The notes below the pieces were generated by a model. The model did no database searches. It was not told the origin of the DNA and saw nothing but the letters and a program-made list of their open reading frames with translations. DNA of 64,000 nt, taken from contig NZ_BSPW01000098.1 of assembly GCF_030161235.1 (NCBI RefSeq), forward strand, positions 1 through 64,000, in the 5' to 3' direction. The translations under genes and the position numbers were made by a program. This stretch comes from Vibrio zhanjiangensis (GTDB lineage: Bacteria > Pseudomonadota > Gammaproteobacteria > Enterobacterales > Vibrionaceae). Position 1 is the first letter of the stretch. Each line of letters opens with the position of its first letter. This document shows, piece by piece, positions 1 to 8,293 of this stretch.

Positions 1-23
1 AGCGAGATAACGTTGAGTGTCAA
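1..23 (-). promoter_or_regulatory. rRNA operon P2 promoter, -35 half
   Basis: On the minus strand TTGACA lies at 23-18, followed by exactly 17 bases to the window edge, so its -10 box would fall just outside. It sits downstream of the P1 promoter, as P2 does in tandem rrn promoters. The rRNA genes themselves are not in the window. The assignment as P2 is inference. Confidence 0.6.
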
Positions 24-133
24 CCACTTTTTCCAACTTATTTCTCAGCATTTCTGCTTGAACTGTATGGCTTTGCTTACTTTCGGATTTGATTCAAGCT
101 GAGTTGCTTGTCTTCCCGTGTCAGCGAGGGGGC

Positions 134-161
134 ATTATAGAGATAGACTTTATATTGGCAA
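134..161 (-). promoter_or_regulatory. rRNA operon P1 promoter
   Basis: Reading the minus strand, TTGCCA (161-156), a 16-base spacer and TATAAT (139-134) are followed by a GC-rich discriminator and the leader string CTGACACGG, which is also found just after rrn P1 in E. coli. Upstream (about 162-200) is an A-rich stretch suited to an UP element. It drives transcription leftward out of the window, so a 16S gene should begin a few hundred bases beyond position 1. Positions 162-281 otherwise hold only this element and the start region of yrdA. Confidence 0.85.
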
Positions 162-281
162 GCTCTTTTTCTTTATTTTTTTGATTTTTTCATCGTTTGA
201 AGAATTTCTATCCAATAAACCTCATTTTTGCTACTTTTCAATCTAACAAATAGCAATGCATACCCGATACAAGGATAAAAA

Positions 282-830
282 ATGACTTCTCTACGTAGCT
301 ATAAAAACATCAAACCTCTCCTAGGTAAAAGAGTGTATATAGATAGCAGCTCAGTTCTAGTTGGAGATATTAGAATTGGTGATGACTCGAGTGTCTGGCC
401 ACTTGTCGCCGCACGAGGGGATGTCAACCACATTCATATTGGCGCACGAACCAATATACAAGATGGTAGTGTATTGCATGTTACGCACAAAAATCAGCAA
501 AACCCTGAAGGTTATCCTCTTATCATAGGGAACGATGTCACCATAGGGCATAAAGTTATGTTGCATGGCTGTACTATCAAAGATCGGGTTTTAGTTGGAA
601 TGGGTGCGATTGTTTTGGATGGCGCGGTAGTAGAAGAAGAAGTAATGATTGGTGCCGGAAGCTTAGTGCCACCGGGGAAGGTACTTGAAAGCGGTTTTCT
701 CTATATGGGCAGTCCAGTGAAACAAGCACGACTCTTAAGTGAGGAAGAGCGTGCCTTTTTAGTTAAATCGGCAAACAACTATGTACAAAATAAAGACGAT
801 TATCTTAATCAAGTACAGGATATTAACTGA
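282..830 (+). CDS. yrdA: gamma-type carbonic anhydrase family protein (YrdA)
   Basis: The 182-residue protein belongs to the left-handed beta-helix (hexapeptide repeat) family related to Cam carbonic anhydrase. Glycine/valine-rich hexapeptide turns run from about residue 25 to 140. Three histidines with the spacing of the family's metal ligands are present at about 66, 90 and 95. YrdA proteins bind zinc as trimers, but their in vivo reaction is not settled, so hydratase activity is only family knowledge. The ATG follows AAGGA. The 3' end overlaps the convergent DUF1488 gene by 8 bases, with no terminator between them. Confidence 0.93.
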   Translation: MTSLRSYKNIKPLLGKRVYIDSSSVLVGDIRIGDDSSVWPLVAARGDVNHIHIGARTNIQDGSVLHVTHKNQQNPEGYPLIIGNDVTIGHKVMLHGCTIKDRVLVGMGAIVLDGAVVEEEVMIGAGSLVPPGKVLESGFLYMGSPVKQARLLSEEERAFLVKSANNYVQNKDDYLNQVQDIN

Positions 831-1089
831 CAACCTCAATCATGCCTTGCTGATTAAAGGCCTCATCTTCAATGAGGTTTTCAGCCAGGTCTTCAATATC
901 GAAGCGAAAGCGAGAAAAGGTCTCAAGGATTTGCTTCTCTTCATTTAAAAGGCACCCTGAAATATTCTCCAGTGCCTTTTTGCTTATCAGGCAGTTAATT
1001 AAAGCTCCTGAAAGCTGCGCCGAAAACAGCACAACTTGTCTGTGTTCATCCCATGACTGGATATCAGAAAACAAAATAGACTGATTCAC
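823..1089 (-). CDS. DUF1488 family protein (YrdB-like)
   Basis: A small cytoplasmic protein of 88 residues, rich in acidic residues towards its end, with no signal peptide or membrane segment. The length, the pattern of an SDIQSWD-like start and a conserved aromatic/acidic second half, and the position between yrdA and aroE fit DUF1488, called YrdB in enterics. Function unknown. It starts 4 bases inside the aroE stop region (overlap 1086-1089), so it is probably translated from the same transcript as aroE. Confidence 0.8.
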   Translation of the reverse strand: MNQSILFSDIQSWDEHRQVVLFSAQLSGALINCLISKKALENISGCLLNEEKQILETFSRFRFDIEDLAENLIEDEAFNQQGMIEVVS

Positions 1090-1922
1090 AACTCACCCTC
1101 AAGATAATTTCTAAGCGCATCAAGTGTCGATTGGACATCAGGTCGAATCCCCCGCCAAACAAAGAAACTCTCCGCAGCTTGACCCACTAACATACCCAAT
1201 CCATCATAAACATGACCAGCACCACTATCGATTGCCCACTGATTAAATGGCGTATTGCCACTACCATACATCATATCGTAAACAACACTAGATGAAGAAA
1301 AGATTTTATCCGAAATATCAGGCACTTCACCCATCAAACTGGCTGAGCTTGAATTGATAACCACATCATAGTCTTCTTGGATTGTCTTCATTTCTGTTGC
1401 AATAACGTTCCCATAGGGCTGAAAGACTTCTGCCAATTTCTCTGCTTTGCTGTGGGTACGATTAGCAATAACAACTTTCGCTGGATTGTGTTCGAGAAGC
1501 GGCTTAACAACTCCACGGGCAGCACCACCTGCACCAATGAGCAAAATCCGTGCACCTTCTATTTTGACATCGAGCCGAAGTAAATCTTGGACAAGGCCCT
1601 CTCCATCAGTATTGTCACCTAAGATTTGTCCATCTGAGAGCATTTTAAGGGTATTCACAGCACCCGCTAGGTGAGCTCGCTGCGTAAGTTGCGTCGCAAG
1701 GTTAAACGCCTGTTCCTTAAATGGCACAGTCACATTACACCCTTGCCCCCCTTGTTCAAAAAAAGCACGGATAGACTCTTCAAATCCATCAATAGGTGGT
1801 TGCTTAGCAGTGTATGTTATTGGCTGTTTGGTCTGCTCTGCGAACAATGTATGGATATATGGGGATTTACTCTGGTTGATCGGGTTACCAAAAACAGCAT
1901 AACGTACTTGATGCTCAGTCAT
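1086..1922 (-). CDS. aroE: shikimate dehydrogenase (NADP+)
   Basis: AroE reduces 3-dehydroshikimate to shikimate in aromatic amino acid synthesis. Visible family features in the 278-residue product are the substrate-binding SKS motif (residues 18-20), catalytic Lys69 in TVPFK, Asn90 and Asp106 of the NTDG motif, the glycine-rich GAGGAARG nucleotide loop (130-137) and a downstream NRT motif for the NADP phosphate. A longer reading to 1952 would begin inside a terminator-like hairpin, so I chose the ATG at 1922, which gives the usual family length and the expected YAVFGNP start. It shares the strand with hemF and tsaC. Confidence 0.95.
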   Translation of the reverse strand: MTEHQVRYAVFGNPINQSKSPYIHTLFAEQTKQPITYTAKQPPIDGFEESIRAFFEQGGQGCNVTVPFKEQAFNLATQLTQRAHLAGAVNTLKMLSDGQILGDNTDGEGLVQDLLRLDVKIEGARILLIGAGGAARGVVKPLLEHNPAKVVIANRTHSKAEKLAEVFQPYGNVIATEMKTIQEDYDVVINSSSASLMGEVPDISDKIFSSSSVVYDMMYGSGNTPFNQWAIDSGAGHVYDGLGMLVGQAAESFFVWRGIRPDVQSTLDALRNYLEGEL

Positions 1923-1936
1923 GTCCTTACCTACAT

Positions 1937-1969
1937 AAAACAAAAGGGTCATTGTTGAACAATGACCCT
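1937..1969 (-). terminator. hairpin terminator after hemF
   Basis: A 25-base perfect inverted repeat (1945-1969, arms AGGGTCATTGTT / AACAATGACCCT) is followed on the minus strand by TTTTGTTTT. It lies between the hemF stop and the aroE start and should end, or partly end, hemF transcription before aroE. Confidence 0.7.
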
Positions 1970-1996
1970 ATCACTTACCTTATCGAGAGGGAAGCA

Positions 1997-2914
1997 TTAC
2001 CAATCTCTAGGTTTAAGATAATCTTGATAAAGCTCAGCCTCATGACTACCCTCTTCAACCTGATAACCATATTCCCAGCGTGCAAGTGGCGGCATGGACA
2101 TCAAAATCGACTCAGTACGACCACCACTTTGTAAACCAAACAAAGTACCTCGATCATAAACCAGATTGAACTCAACATAGCGACCACGGCGATACAACTG
2201 AAACTGCCGTTCTCTCTCGCCAAAAGCCGTATCTTTACGCCGCTCAACTATTGGCAAATAGGCTTGGGTATATCCCTCACCAACCGCTTGTATATACGCC
2301 AAGCACTTATCAAACTCCCAGTGATTGAGATCATCAAAAAATAACCCACCAACCCCGCGCGTTTCATCGCGATGAGGTAAGTAAAAATATTTGTCACACC
2401 AAGCTTTATGCTCTTGATAGACTTGTTCTCCAAACGGAGCGCAGATCTTCTTCGCAGTATCGTGCCAATACTGGGCATCGTCTTCAAATGGATAAAAGGG
2501 CGTTAAATCAAAACCACCGCCAAACCACCATATTGGGTCTTCTCCTTGTTTTTCAGCGACGAAAAAACGAACGTTGGCATGCGAGGTAGGCACATATGGA
2601 TTCTTAGGATGCATCACTAACGACACCCCCATAGCCTCAAAGCGGCGGCCCGCTAACTCGGGCCGATGTGCAGTCGCTGACATGGGCATTTCTTGACCTT
2701 CGACATGAGAAAAGTTAACCCCACCTTGCTCAAAAACCGCACCATTAGTCATAACGCGAGTACGACCTCCGCCACCTAATTTATCTCCAGGTTCTCGGCT
2801 CCAAGCTTCTTCTATAAATTTAGCTCGCCCGTCTACCAGCTCTAGTTGCTGGCAAATAGAATCTTGTAGATCCATTAAAAATTGCTTTACTGCTTGTTTA
2901 TCAATGGCTGACAT
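1997..2914 (-). CDS. hemF: oxygen-dependent coproporphyrinogen III oxidase
   Basis: HemF converts coproporphyrinogen III to protoporphyrinogen IX with O2 in haem synthesis. The 305-residue product carries the family's conserved blocks: GGGGRTRV near residue 50, GGVNFSHV, the WWFGGGFDLTPFYP core, the GVGGLFFDDL stretch and the C-terminal FGLQSGGRTESILMSMPP. No signal peptide, so cytoplasmic. The ATG at 2914 has AGGA ten bases upstream; an ATG at 2923 in the same frame sits almost on top of that site, so the shorter form is preferred. It lies 22 bases after tsaC and is probably cotranscribed with it. Confidence 0.95.
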   Translation of the reverse strand: MSAIDKQAVKQFLMDLQDSICQQLELVDGRAKFIEEAWSREPGDKLGGGGRTRVMTNGAVFEQGGVNFSHVEGQEMPMSATAHRPELAGRRFEAMGVSLVMHPKNPYVPTSHANVRFFVAEKQGEDPIWWFGGGFDLTPFYPFEDDAQYWHDTAKKICAPFGEQVYQEHKAWCDKYFYLPHRDETRGVGGLFFDDLNHWEFDKCLAYIQAVGEGYTQAYLPIVERRKDTAFGERERQFQLYRRGRYVEFNLVYDRGTLFGLQSGGRTESILMSMPPLARWEYGYQVEEGSHEAELYQDYLKPRDW

Positions 2915-2936
2915 CTGTTTCATTTCCTGCTCAGGA

Positions 2937-3494
2937 TTAACCCTGCCTCAACACTTTGGACGTTTTGGCGTCACGAATCTCACTCGGTTTATCTCTTCCG
3001 CCCGTTTCACCGGCCAAAATCGCGGCTAAGCGATCTCCAAGCTGATGTTCAACTTCTTGTGTCGTTTTGCAAGGGGGCTTACCGGTCAAATTGGCACTCG
3101 TAGAGGTTAACGGCTTTCCAAACGCAAAACACATTTTTTGCACCAAAGGATGATCAGTAACGCGTACCGCTATCGAATCAAACTGACCACTCACCCACTT
3201 TGAGGCCTTATGACTACAAGGCATAATCCAGGTAACTGGACCTGGCCAAGTTTGATGAACCCGGTTGAGCTGTGCCTCAGAAAGCTGTGACTCATCAATA
3301 TAAGGCAGCAACTGCTCATAACTCGCGGCAATTAGGATCAACCCTTTCTCTACCGGTCTTTTCTTTAATTCAAGCAATTTCTTGATTGCATCTGGGTTGT
3401 CAGGGTCACAGCCAACACCAAATACCCCTTCAGTTGGGTAGGCGATAACCTCACCATTATTGAGAGCCAAAAGTACTTGCTCAAAGTTATCCAC
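2937..3494 (-). CDS. tsaC: threonylcarbamoyl-AMP synthase
   Basis: TsaC (YrdC/RimN) makes threonylcarbamoyl-AMP from threonine, bicarbonate and ATP for the t6A37 modification of ANN-decoding tRNAs. The protein is a single YrdC domain with the VIAYPTEGVFG start, the KKRP nucleotide-binding segment and the TSTSANLTG motif. I place the start at a GTG (3494) because AGGA lies seven bases upstream and the resulting 185 residues match the family. The longer ATG form (3530) would add 12 residues without family support. Next downstream on the strand is hemF. Confidence 0.93.
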   Translation of the reverse strand: MDNFEQVLLALNNGEVIAYPTEGVFGVGCDPDNPDAIKKLLELKKRPVEKGLILIAASYEQLLPYIDESQLSEAQLNRVHQTWPGPVTWIMPCSHKASKWVSGQFDSIAVRVTDHPLVQKMCFAFGKPLTSTSANLTGKPPCKTTQEVEHQLGDRLAAILAGETGGRDKPSEIRDAKTSKVLRQG

Positions 3495-3602
3495 GGTTTT
3501 TTCCTGTCTGAATGGCACTTCAAATACCAAAGTTTACAAAGATTCATCGGTAATGACTAAAGCTATTTGATGGAAAATCCCCCTCATCAAAATGAAAAGC
3601 AA

Positions 3603-3618
3603 GCGCAAACGTTTGCTT
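3603..3618 (+). promoter_or_regulatory. PurR operator (PUR box) of purEK
   Basis: GCGCAAACGTTTGCTT matches the PurR consensus ACGCAAACGTTTGCGT at 13 of 16 positions, including the central CAAACGTTTG. It overlaps the -35 element of the purE promoter, the expected place for repression by PurR with hypoxanthine or guanine. Confidence 0.88.
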
Positions 3619-3640
3619 GAGGTCAAAATCCTCGTATAAT
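3613..3640 (+). promoter_or_regulatory. sigma-70 promoter of purEK
   Basis: TTGCTT (3613-3618), a 16-base spacer and a perfect TATAAT (3635-3640) lie 50 bases upstream of the purE start. The -35 box is inside the PUR box. Confidence 0.8.
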
Positions 3641-3690
3641 GCTGGCAAATTTATCTGCTCACCCAAAAGAGTTGAATTAAGGAGTTAAAG

Positions 3691-4176
3691 ATGAAAGTCG
3701 GTATCATCATGGGTTCTAAATCTGACTGGCCAACCATGAAGCTGGCGGCAGAAATGCTGGATCAGTTTGGTGTAGAGTATGAGACAAAAGTAGTATCCGC
3801 TCATCGCACTCCACAACTTCTCGCTGACTATGCCAACAGCGCCAAAGAACGTGGTCTGAAAGTCATTATTGCGGGTGCTGGCGGAGCTGCCCACCTACCG
3901 GGTATGACAGCTGCGTTCACTAGTTTGCCTGTTTTAGGTGTGCCTGTTCAATCACGAGCTTTAAAAGGTATGGACTCTCTACTTTCAATCGTGCAAATGC
4001 CAAAGGGTATTGCCGTCGGCACGTTGGCAATTGGTGAGGCGGGAGCGGCCAATGCTGGTATTCTTGCTGCACAAATCATAGGTACTCATGATGAAGCTGT
4101 GATGGCTAAAGTTGAAGCATTTCGCGATCAGCAAACCGAAACCGTATTAGCAAACCCTAACCCAGCAGAGGATTAA
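3691..4176 (+). CDS. purE: N5-carboxyaminoimidazole ribonucleotide mutase
   Basis: Class I PurE moves the carboxylate of N5-CAIR to give CAIR in purine synthesis and works together with PurK. At 161 residues it is the usual class I size. Recognisable blocks are GSKSDWPTM near the start, the SAHRTP loop around residue 42 with the catalytic histidine, and the AGAGGAAHLPGM segment. AAGGAG lies six bases before the ATG. It is separated from purK by 3 bases, and the PUR box upstream indicates purine repression. Confidence 0.97.
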   Translation: MKVGIIMGSKSDWPTMKLAAEMLDQFGVEYETKVVSAHRTPQLLADYANSAKERGLKVIIAGAGGAAHLPGMTAAFTSLPVLGVPVQSRALKGMDSLLSIVQMPKGIAVGTLAIGEAGAANAGILAAQIIGTHDEAVMAKVEAFRDQQTETVLANPNPAED

Positions 4177-4179
4177 CCC

Positions 4180-5313
4180 ATGCAAGTGTTGGTGCTAGGT
4201 GCTGGTCAATTAGCCCGTATGATGTCTTTGGCTAGCGCTCCCCTAAACATTAAGGTTATCGCTTATGACGTCGGCAGTGAAACGATTGTTCATCCACTCA
4301 CGCAAACCAAAATTGGCGAAGGGCTGGCCAATGCGATAGATCAGGCGGATGTCATTACCGCTGAATTTGAGCATATCCCTCACCCTATCCTTGATGAATG
4401 CGAAGCAAGTGGAAAGCTTATTCCTTCAGCTGAAGCGATAAAATGTGGCGGTGACAGGCGTATGGAAAAAGCCTTACTGGATAGAGCTCAGGTTCACAGT
4501 GCTAAATACCATGCCATCAAAACGAAAGAAGATTTCACTCAAGCGATTGAGAAAATTGGTATTCCTATGGTGCTAAAAAGTGCCCTCGGCGGATATGACG
4601 GAAAAGGCCAGTGGCGACTGAAAGATCACAGCCAAATTGACTCTGTTTGGAGTGAAATGCAAATTTGCATTGAGTCATCAGATCAACAAGCCATTGTTGC
4701 TGAAGAGTTTATCCCATTTGGACGAGAAGTATCACTGGTTGGCGTACGCGGAAAAAATGGGGCCATTCAGGTTTACCCTCTAGCGGAGAATGTGCATACC
4801 GACGGAGTACTGAGTATTTCAACAGCCATTGCTGACAATAATTTGCAGCAACAAGCCGAGAGCATGTTCTGTGCCGTAGCGAATGAGCTGGATTATTGCG
4901 GCGTACTGGCGCTTGAATTTTTCGACCTCGATGGCACCTTGCTAGTGAATGAAATTGCGCCACGCGTACATAATTCAGGCCATTGGACTCAGCAAGGTGC
5001 TGAAACCTGTCAGTTTGAAAACCATCTTCGCTCGGTATGTGGCATCCCTTTAGGCAGCACCAAGCTGATTAGAGAAACGTCCATGATCAATATTCTTGGT
5101 GAAGACAGTCTGCCCGAGGCAGTATTTGAGTTGGCTGGCTGCCATGTACACTGGTATGGCAAACAAAAGCGCGCAGGGCGCAAGATGGGTCACATAAATG
5201 TATGTGGTGATTATTCCGGTGAGCTACAACGCAAACTCACTAAACTGGCGACAATATTAGACTCTACAAGCTTTCCAGCGCTGCAGCCATGGGCTAACAA
5301 AACCGCAGATTGA
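4180..5313 (+). CDS. purK: N5-carboxyaminoimidazole ribonucleotide synthase
   Basis: PurK is an ATP-grasp enzyme making N5-CAIR from AIR, ATP and bicarbonate, the substrate of PurE encoded just upstream. The 377-residue product has the N-terminal LGAGQLARM Rossmann-like loop, a central ATP-grasp region (ALGGYDGKGQW around residue 140, AEEFIPFGREVS) and the metal-binding ALEFFDLDG..NEIAPRVHNSGHWT block. The end of the operon is marked by a hairpin terminator a few bases after the stop. Confidence 0.97.
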   Translation: MQVLVLGAGQLARMMSLASAPLNIKVIAYDVGSETIVHPLTQTKIGEGLANAIDQADVITAEFEHIPHPILDECEASGKLIPSAEAIKCGGDRRMEKALLDRAQVHSAKYHAIKTKEDFTQAIEKIGIPMVLKSALGGYDGKGQWRLKDHSQIDSVWSEMQICIESSDQQAIVAEEFIPFGREVSLVGVRGKNGAIQVYPLAENVHTDGVLSISTAIADNNLQQQAESMFCAVANELDYCGVLALEFFDLDGTLLVNEIAPRVHNSGHWTQQGAETCQFENHLRSVCGIPLGSTKLIRETSMINILGEDSLPEAVFELAGCHVHWYGKQKRAGRKMGHINVCGDYSGELQRKLTKLATILDSTSFPALQPWANKTAD

Positions 5314-5320
5314 GCTTATT

Positions 5321-5348
5321 AAAATGGCGCTATATTGGGCGCCATTTT
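5321..5348. terminator. bidirectional terminator between purK and yrdD
   Basis: AAAATGGCGC (5321-5330) pairs with GCGCCATTTT (5339-5348). The A and T runs on each side make it usable in both directions for these two convergent genes. Confidence 0.8.
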
Positions 5349-5929
5349 CACTCCACTTGCATATGATTACACTTGCGATCTGCACACACAAGCCTACGCC
5401 CACTAGTCATTTTTTTCTCAACCAACAAAGAAAAGCCACACTTTTCACAGTTACCCTTCACTGGTTGTTGGTTAACAGCAAAGCGACATTTGGGATAATT
5501 GTCACAAGCAAAAAATGCTTTACCGAAGCGGTTTTTCCTTTCAACCAATTGCCCATTGCGGCATTCTGGACAAAGCACTTCAACCTGCGGACTTAATTCC
5601 TTAGGATGCTCTATAGATTCCAAGTGAGAACACTGTGGATAATCGCTACAACCAATAAACATCCCATAACGGCCATGGCGAAGCACTAACTCTTTACCAC
5701 ATTCAGGGCAAGGGACGCCCAACTCTTTTACGATATGACCGTCGTTTTGATGTAATGGCTGGATGTAATCGCAACTTGGGTACCTACTACACCCAAGAAA
5801 AGCACCATGCTTACCATGACGAAGTTGAAGTTTTCCAGAGCCTTGCTGCAACTGGCATTTGGGGCACGCTTTTTCATCTAAAGCGTGCTCATGAGCAGAA
5901 AACAACTGATGATCTATTTTACCGCTCAT
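5348..5929 (-). CDS. yrdD: topoisomerase-type zinc-ribbon protein (YrdD)
   Basis: The 193-residue protein is little more than four tandem four-cysteine zinc ribbons of the type found at the C-terminus of DNA topoisomerase I: Cys22/25/47/53, 74/77/94/100, 120/123/142/148 and 161/164/182/187. The first three show the RHG.HGxFLGCSxYPxC signature. No catalytic topoisomerase domain is present. The zinc ribbons suggest nucleic-acid binding; the biological role is not established. It is the last gene of dprA-smg-yrdD, starting 5 bases after smg. Confidence 0.9.
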   Translation of the reverse strand: MSGKIDHQLFSAHEHALDEKACPKCQLQQGSGKLQLRHGKHGAFLGCSRYPSCDYIQPLHQNDGHIVKELGVPCPECGKELVLRHGRYGMFIGCSDYPQCSHLESIEHPKELSPQVEVLCPECRNGQLVERKNRFGKAFFACDNYPKCRFAVNQQPVKGNCEKCGFSLLVEKKMTSGRRLVCADRKCNHMQVE

Positions 5930-5934
5930 AAATA

Positions 5935-6414
5935 CTAATGGAGAATACCTTGCTCTTTAGTGTATAAGAGCTCTTCCATTAGAGTATAAGCGTTCTCATT
6001 CCCAGGCACATTAAACAGCACCATAAGCACAATCCACTTCAGATCATCTAACTCAAATTCATCCGTCTCTAAACCCATAATACGATCAATCACCATCTCT
6101 CGGGTTTCGGTAGACAATACGTTCACCTGTTCAAGAAATGTCAAAAAGCCTCGAGATTCAATGTTTAATCTCTGGCATTCCTTATCGGTATAAATACGTG
6201 TCGATGTTGAAGTGCTACAAATTGAAATCGCAGCATGCGTTTCACTCTGCTGTAATGCAGCCAGCTCTTCGAGCCAAACAAGGGCTTTATATATGTCTTT
6301 TTGATGAAAACCAGCACGAAGCAACTCTTCTTCTAGCTCATCTTGATTGACCTGCAACTCAGCATCGCTATGGATGTAAGTCTCAAACAGATACATTAGG
6401 ATATCCATCATCAT
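5935..6414 (-). CDS. smg: Smg family protein (DUF494)
   Basis: A 159-residue acidic, helix-rich cytoplasmic protein with the family's opening DILMYLFETYIHSDAEL and internal LVWLEELAALQQ. Function unknown; smg is repeatedly found beside dprA and def in gammaproteobacteria. Three ATGs occur in a row. The first overlaps the dprA stop as ATGA and has GGAGGGG six bases upstream, so translational coupling to dprA is likely. Confidence 0.9.
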   Translation of the reverse strand: MMMDILMYLFETYIHSDAELQVNQDELEEELLRAGFHQKDIYKALVWLEELAALQQSETHAAISICSTSTSTRIYTDKECQRLNIESRGFLTFLEQVNVLSTETREMVIDRIMGLETDEFELDDLKWIVLMVLFNVPGNENAYTLMEELLYTKEQGILH

Positions 6415-7547
6415 AGCTCGCCCCTCCCCTTTCGAATGTAGCCACCGGAAACTGCAACAACGTGCCCTAAGAGCTCGAGCTCTAAAAGCTGCATCATGAC
6501 ATCTTGAACAGGTATATTGGTCCTACTCGCAAGAATATCAACTGGTATAGCCTTACTACCTACGTTAGCTAACAGCTGAGGAAATGGCAATTCTTCTTTG
6601 CAATCAATTTGTTCAAATGCTTCATTCGTCGCTTCTGACGAACAAAAATCAGACCAACGTATCAAAGATTCTATCTCATCAATAATATCTGAAACCTGCT
6701 GTACTAAGCACGCTCCTTGCTTGATCAGTAGGTTGCAGCCCCGAGCATTGTGATTGTGTATTGAACCGGGTATAGCAAAGACCTCTCGACCTTGTTCAAG
6801 CGCGTAGCGGGCAGTAATAAGCGATCCGCTTTTTTCCGCCGCCTCAACGACTAACACACCCAGAGACAAACCGCTTATCACTCGGTTCCGACGTGGAAAA
6901 TTTTCTGCTTTCGGCTTCATACTGGGGTGAAACTCTGACACCAAAGCACCCTGCGTAGCAATTCTTTGCGCCAATTCTTGATGACGCGCAGGGTATACAT
7001 TTTTTAAACCACAACCGAGTACAGCCACTGTTTCTCCCCCTGCAAGCAAAACGCCATCATGAGCGTAACCGTCAATACCTAACGCCATACCACTGGTTAT
7101 AACCAGTGAATGTTTCGACAACTGCCCAGCAAAGTCTCTAGCAAGATTGAGGCCGTCAATATTTGCACTGCGACTGCCAACAACCGCAAGTTGAGGTTTC
7201 AATAAACAATCCCGCTTACCTTCAACAAAGATAACGGGTGGAGCAGAATCTGTTTGCTTGAGGAGTGCGGGATAACCTGCGTCATTCAGAGTCAATATAC
7301 TCCTTTGACTGCCAGCATATTGCCACTCAAAACACTCATCAACATCCCTGCAAGCTTTGTGCTTGATATAATGAATTTGTCGGTCATTAAAACCCAATGC
7401 ACTTAGAGATTTTGCAGAAGACTGCACAATATTGACAGGTGACTCTACAGCAACAACCTGCTGAAAAGTCTTAGGACCGATTCTCGGCGTGAAATATAGG
7501 CTTAGCCAAGATCTTAGTTCATCACTTGTATCTAGGGACTGACTCAG
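6411..7547 (-). CDS. dprA: DNA-processing protein DprA, apparent CTG start
   Basis: DprA protects incoming single-stranded DNA in natural transformation and loads RecA on it. The Rossmann-like domain shows the GSRSA, SGMALGIDGYAH and PRRNRVISGLS motifs, and the C-terminus ends in a winged-helix-like DML1 segment. A GTG at 7427 would give 338 residues, but the frame stays open upstream and encodes the family's N-terminal helical part (ELRSWLSLYFTPRIGPKTFQ). In that extension the only plausible start is CTG at 7547, with a strong GAGGTGA site directly before it. This gives 378 residues, close to the usual length of about 370. The start is inference; the extension itself is read directly from the sequence. 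Confidence 0.9.
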   Translation of the reverse strand: MSQSLDTSDELRSWLSLYFTPRIGPKTFQQVVAVESPVNIVQSSAKSLSALGFNDRQIHYIKHKACRDVDECFEWQYAGSQRSILTLNDAGYPALLKQTDSAPPVIFVEGKRDCLLKPQLAVVGSRSANIDGLNLARDFAGQLSKHSLVITSGMALGIDGYAHDGVLLAGGETVAVLGCGLKNVYPARHQELAQRIATQGALVSEFHPSMKPKAENFPRRNRVISGLSLGVLVVEAAEKSGSLITARYALEQGREVFAIPGSIHNHNARGCNLLIKQGACLVQQVSDIIDEIESLIRWSDFCSSEATNEAFEQIDCKEELPFPQLLANVGSKAIPVDILASRTNIPVQDVMMQLLELELLGHVVAVSGGYIRKGRGEL

Positions 7548-7750
7548 ATATCACCTCTTGGTCTGTAAACGACAACTCAGCACATGCATCAGGTAAAAAT
7601 AACCCAGTGAATCTAATTGAAGCTGAGTCGTTTTAATTCAGGAAAAACAGTCAAAAGCAATAACGATGCTGTCATTTAGGTGGTAAAATGTCTAGAATTG
7701 ACCCAATAAAGTTTATCCTGATTCAGCTCAGTTCAATATTTCGAGTGTAT

Positions 7751-8272
7751 ATGTCTGTATTACAAGTATTAACATTTCCAGATGATCGCCTGCGCACTGT
7801 AGCCAAACCAGTGGAACAGGTAACACCTGAGATTCAAAAACTCGTCGATGATATGATTGAAACCATGTACGACGAAGAAGGCATTGGCCTTGCTGCAACA
7901 CAAGTTGATGTTCATCTGCGTGTTGTGGTGATTGATATTTCAGAAACCCGTGATCAACCCATGGTTCTAATCAACCCTGAAATCACCGAAAAACGCGGTG
8001 AAGATGGCATTGAAGAAGGCTGTTTGTCAGTTCCAGGTGCAAGAGCTCTCGTTCCACGGGCTGCGGAAGTAACCGTTAAAGCCCTTGACCGAGATGGTAA
8101 AGAATTCACATTTGAAGCAGACGAGCTACTTGCAATCTGCGTCCAACATGAACTTGATCACTTACAAGGCAAGCTGTTTGTTGACTACCTATCGCCTTTA
8201 AAGCGTAAACGAATTCAAGACAAACTAGCAAAAATCAAACGCCAGAACGAAAAAAACGCCAGTAAGGCCTAA
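7751..8272 (+). CDS. def: peptide deformylase
   Basis: Def removes the formyl group from nascent proteins using a bound Fe2+/Zn2+ ion. All three motifs are present in the 173-residue product: GIGLAATQ (44-51), EGCLS with metal ligand Cys91, and the HELDH metal site at His133, Glu134 and His137. An upstream ATG at 7688 would add 21 residues not found in the family; MSVLQVL is the usual start. Its ribosome-binding site is weak. Divergent from dprA and cotranscribed with fmt 21 bases downstream. Confidence 0.96.
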   Translation: MSVLQVLTFPDDRLRTVAKPVEQVTPEIQKLVDDMIETMYDEEGIGLAATQVDVHLRVVVIDISETRDQPMVLINPEITEKRGEDGIEEGCLSVPGARALVPRAAEVTVKALDRDGKEFTFEADELLAICVQHELDHLQGKLFVDYLSPLKRKRIQDKLAKIKRQNEKNASKA

Positions 8273-8293
8273 TAACAAACAAAGGAACCCGCT

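Noticed and set aside
5324..5596. Plus-strand ORF over the yrdD gene
   Set aside because: Antisense shadow of a well-supported four-zinc-ribbon protein and contains the purK terminator.
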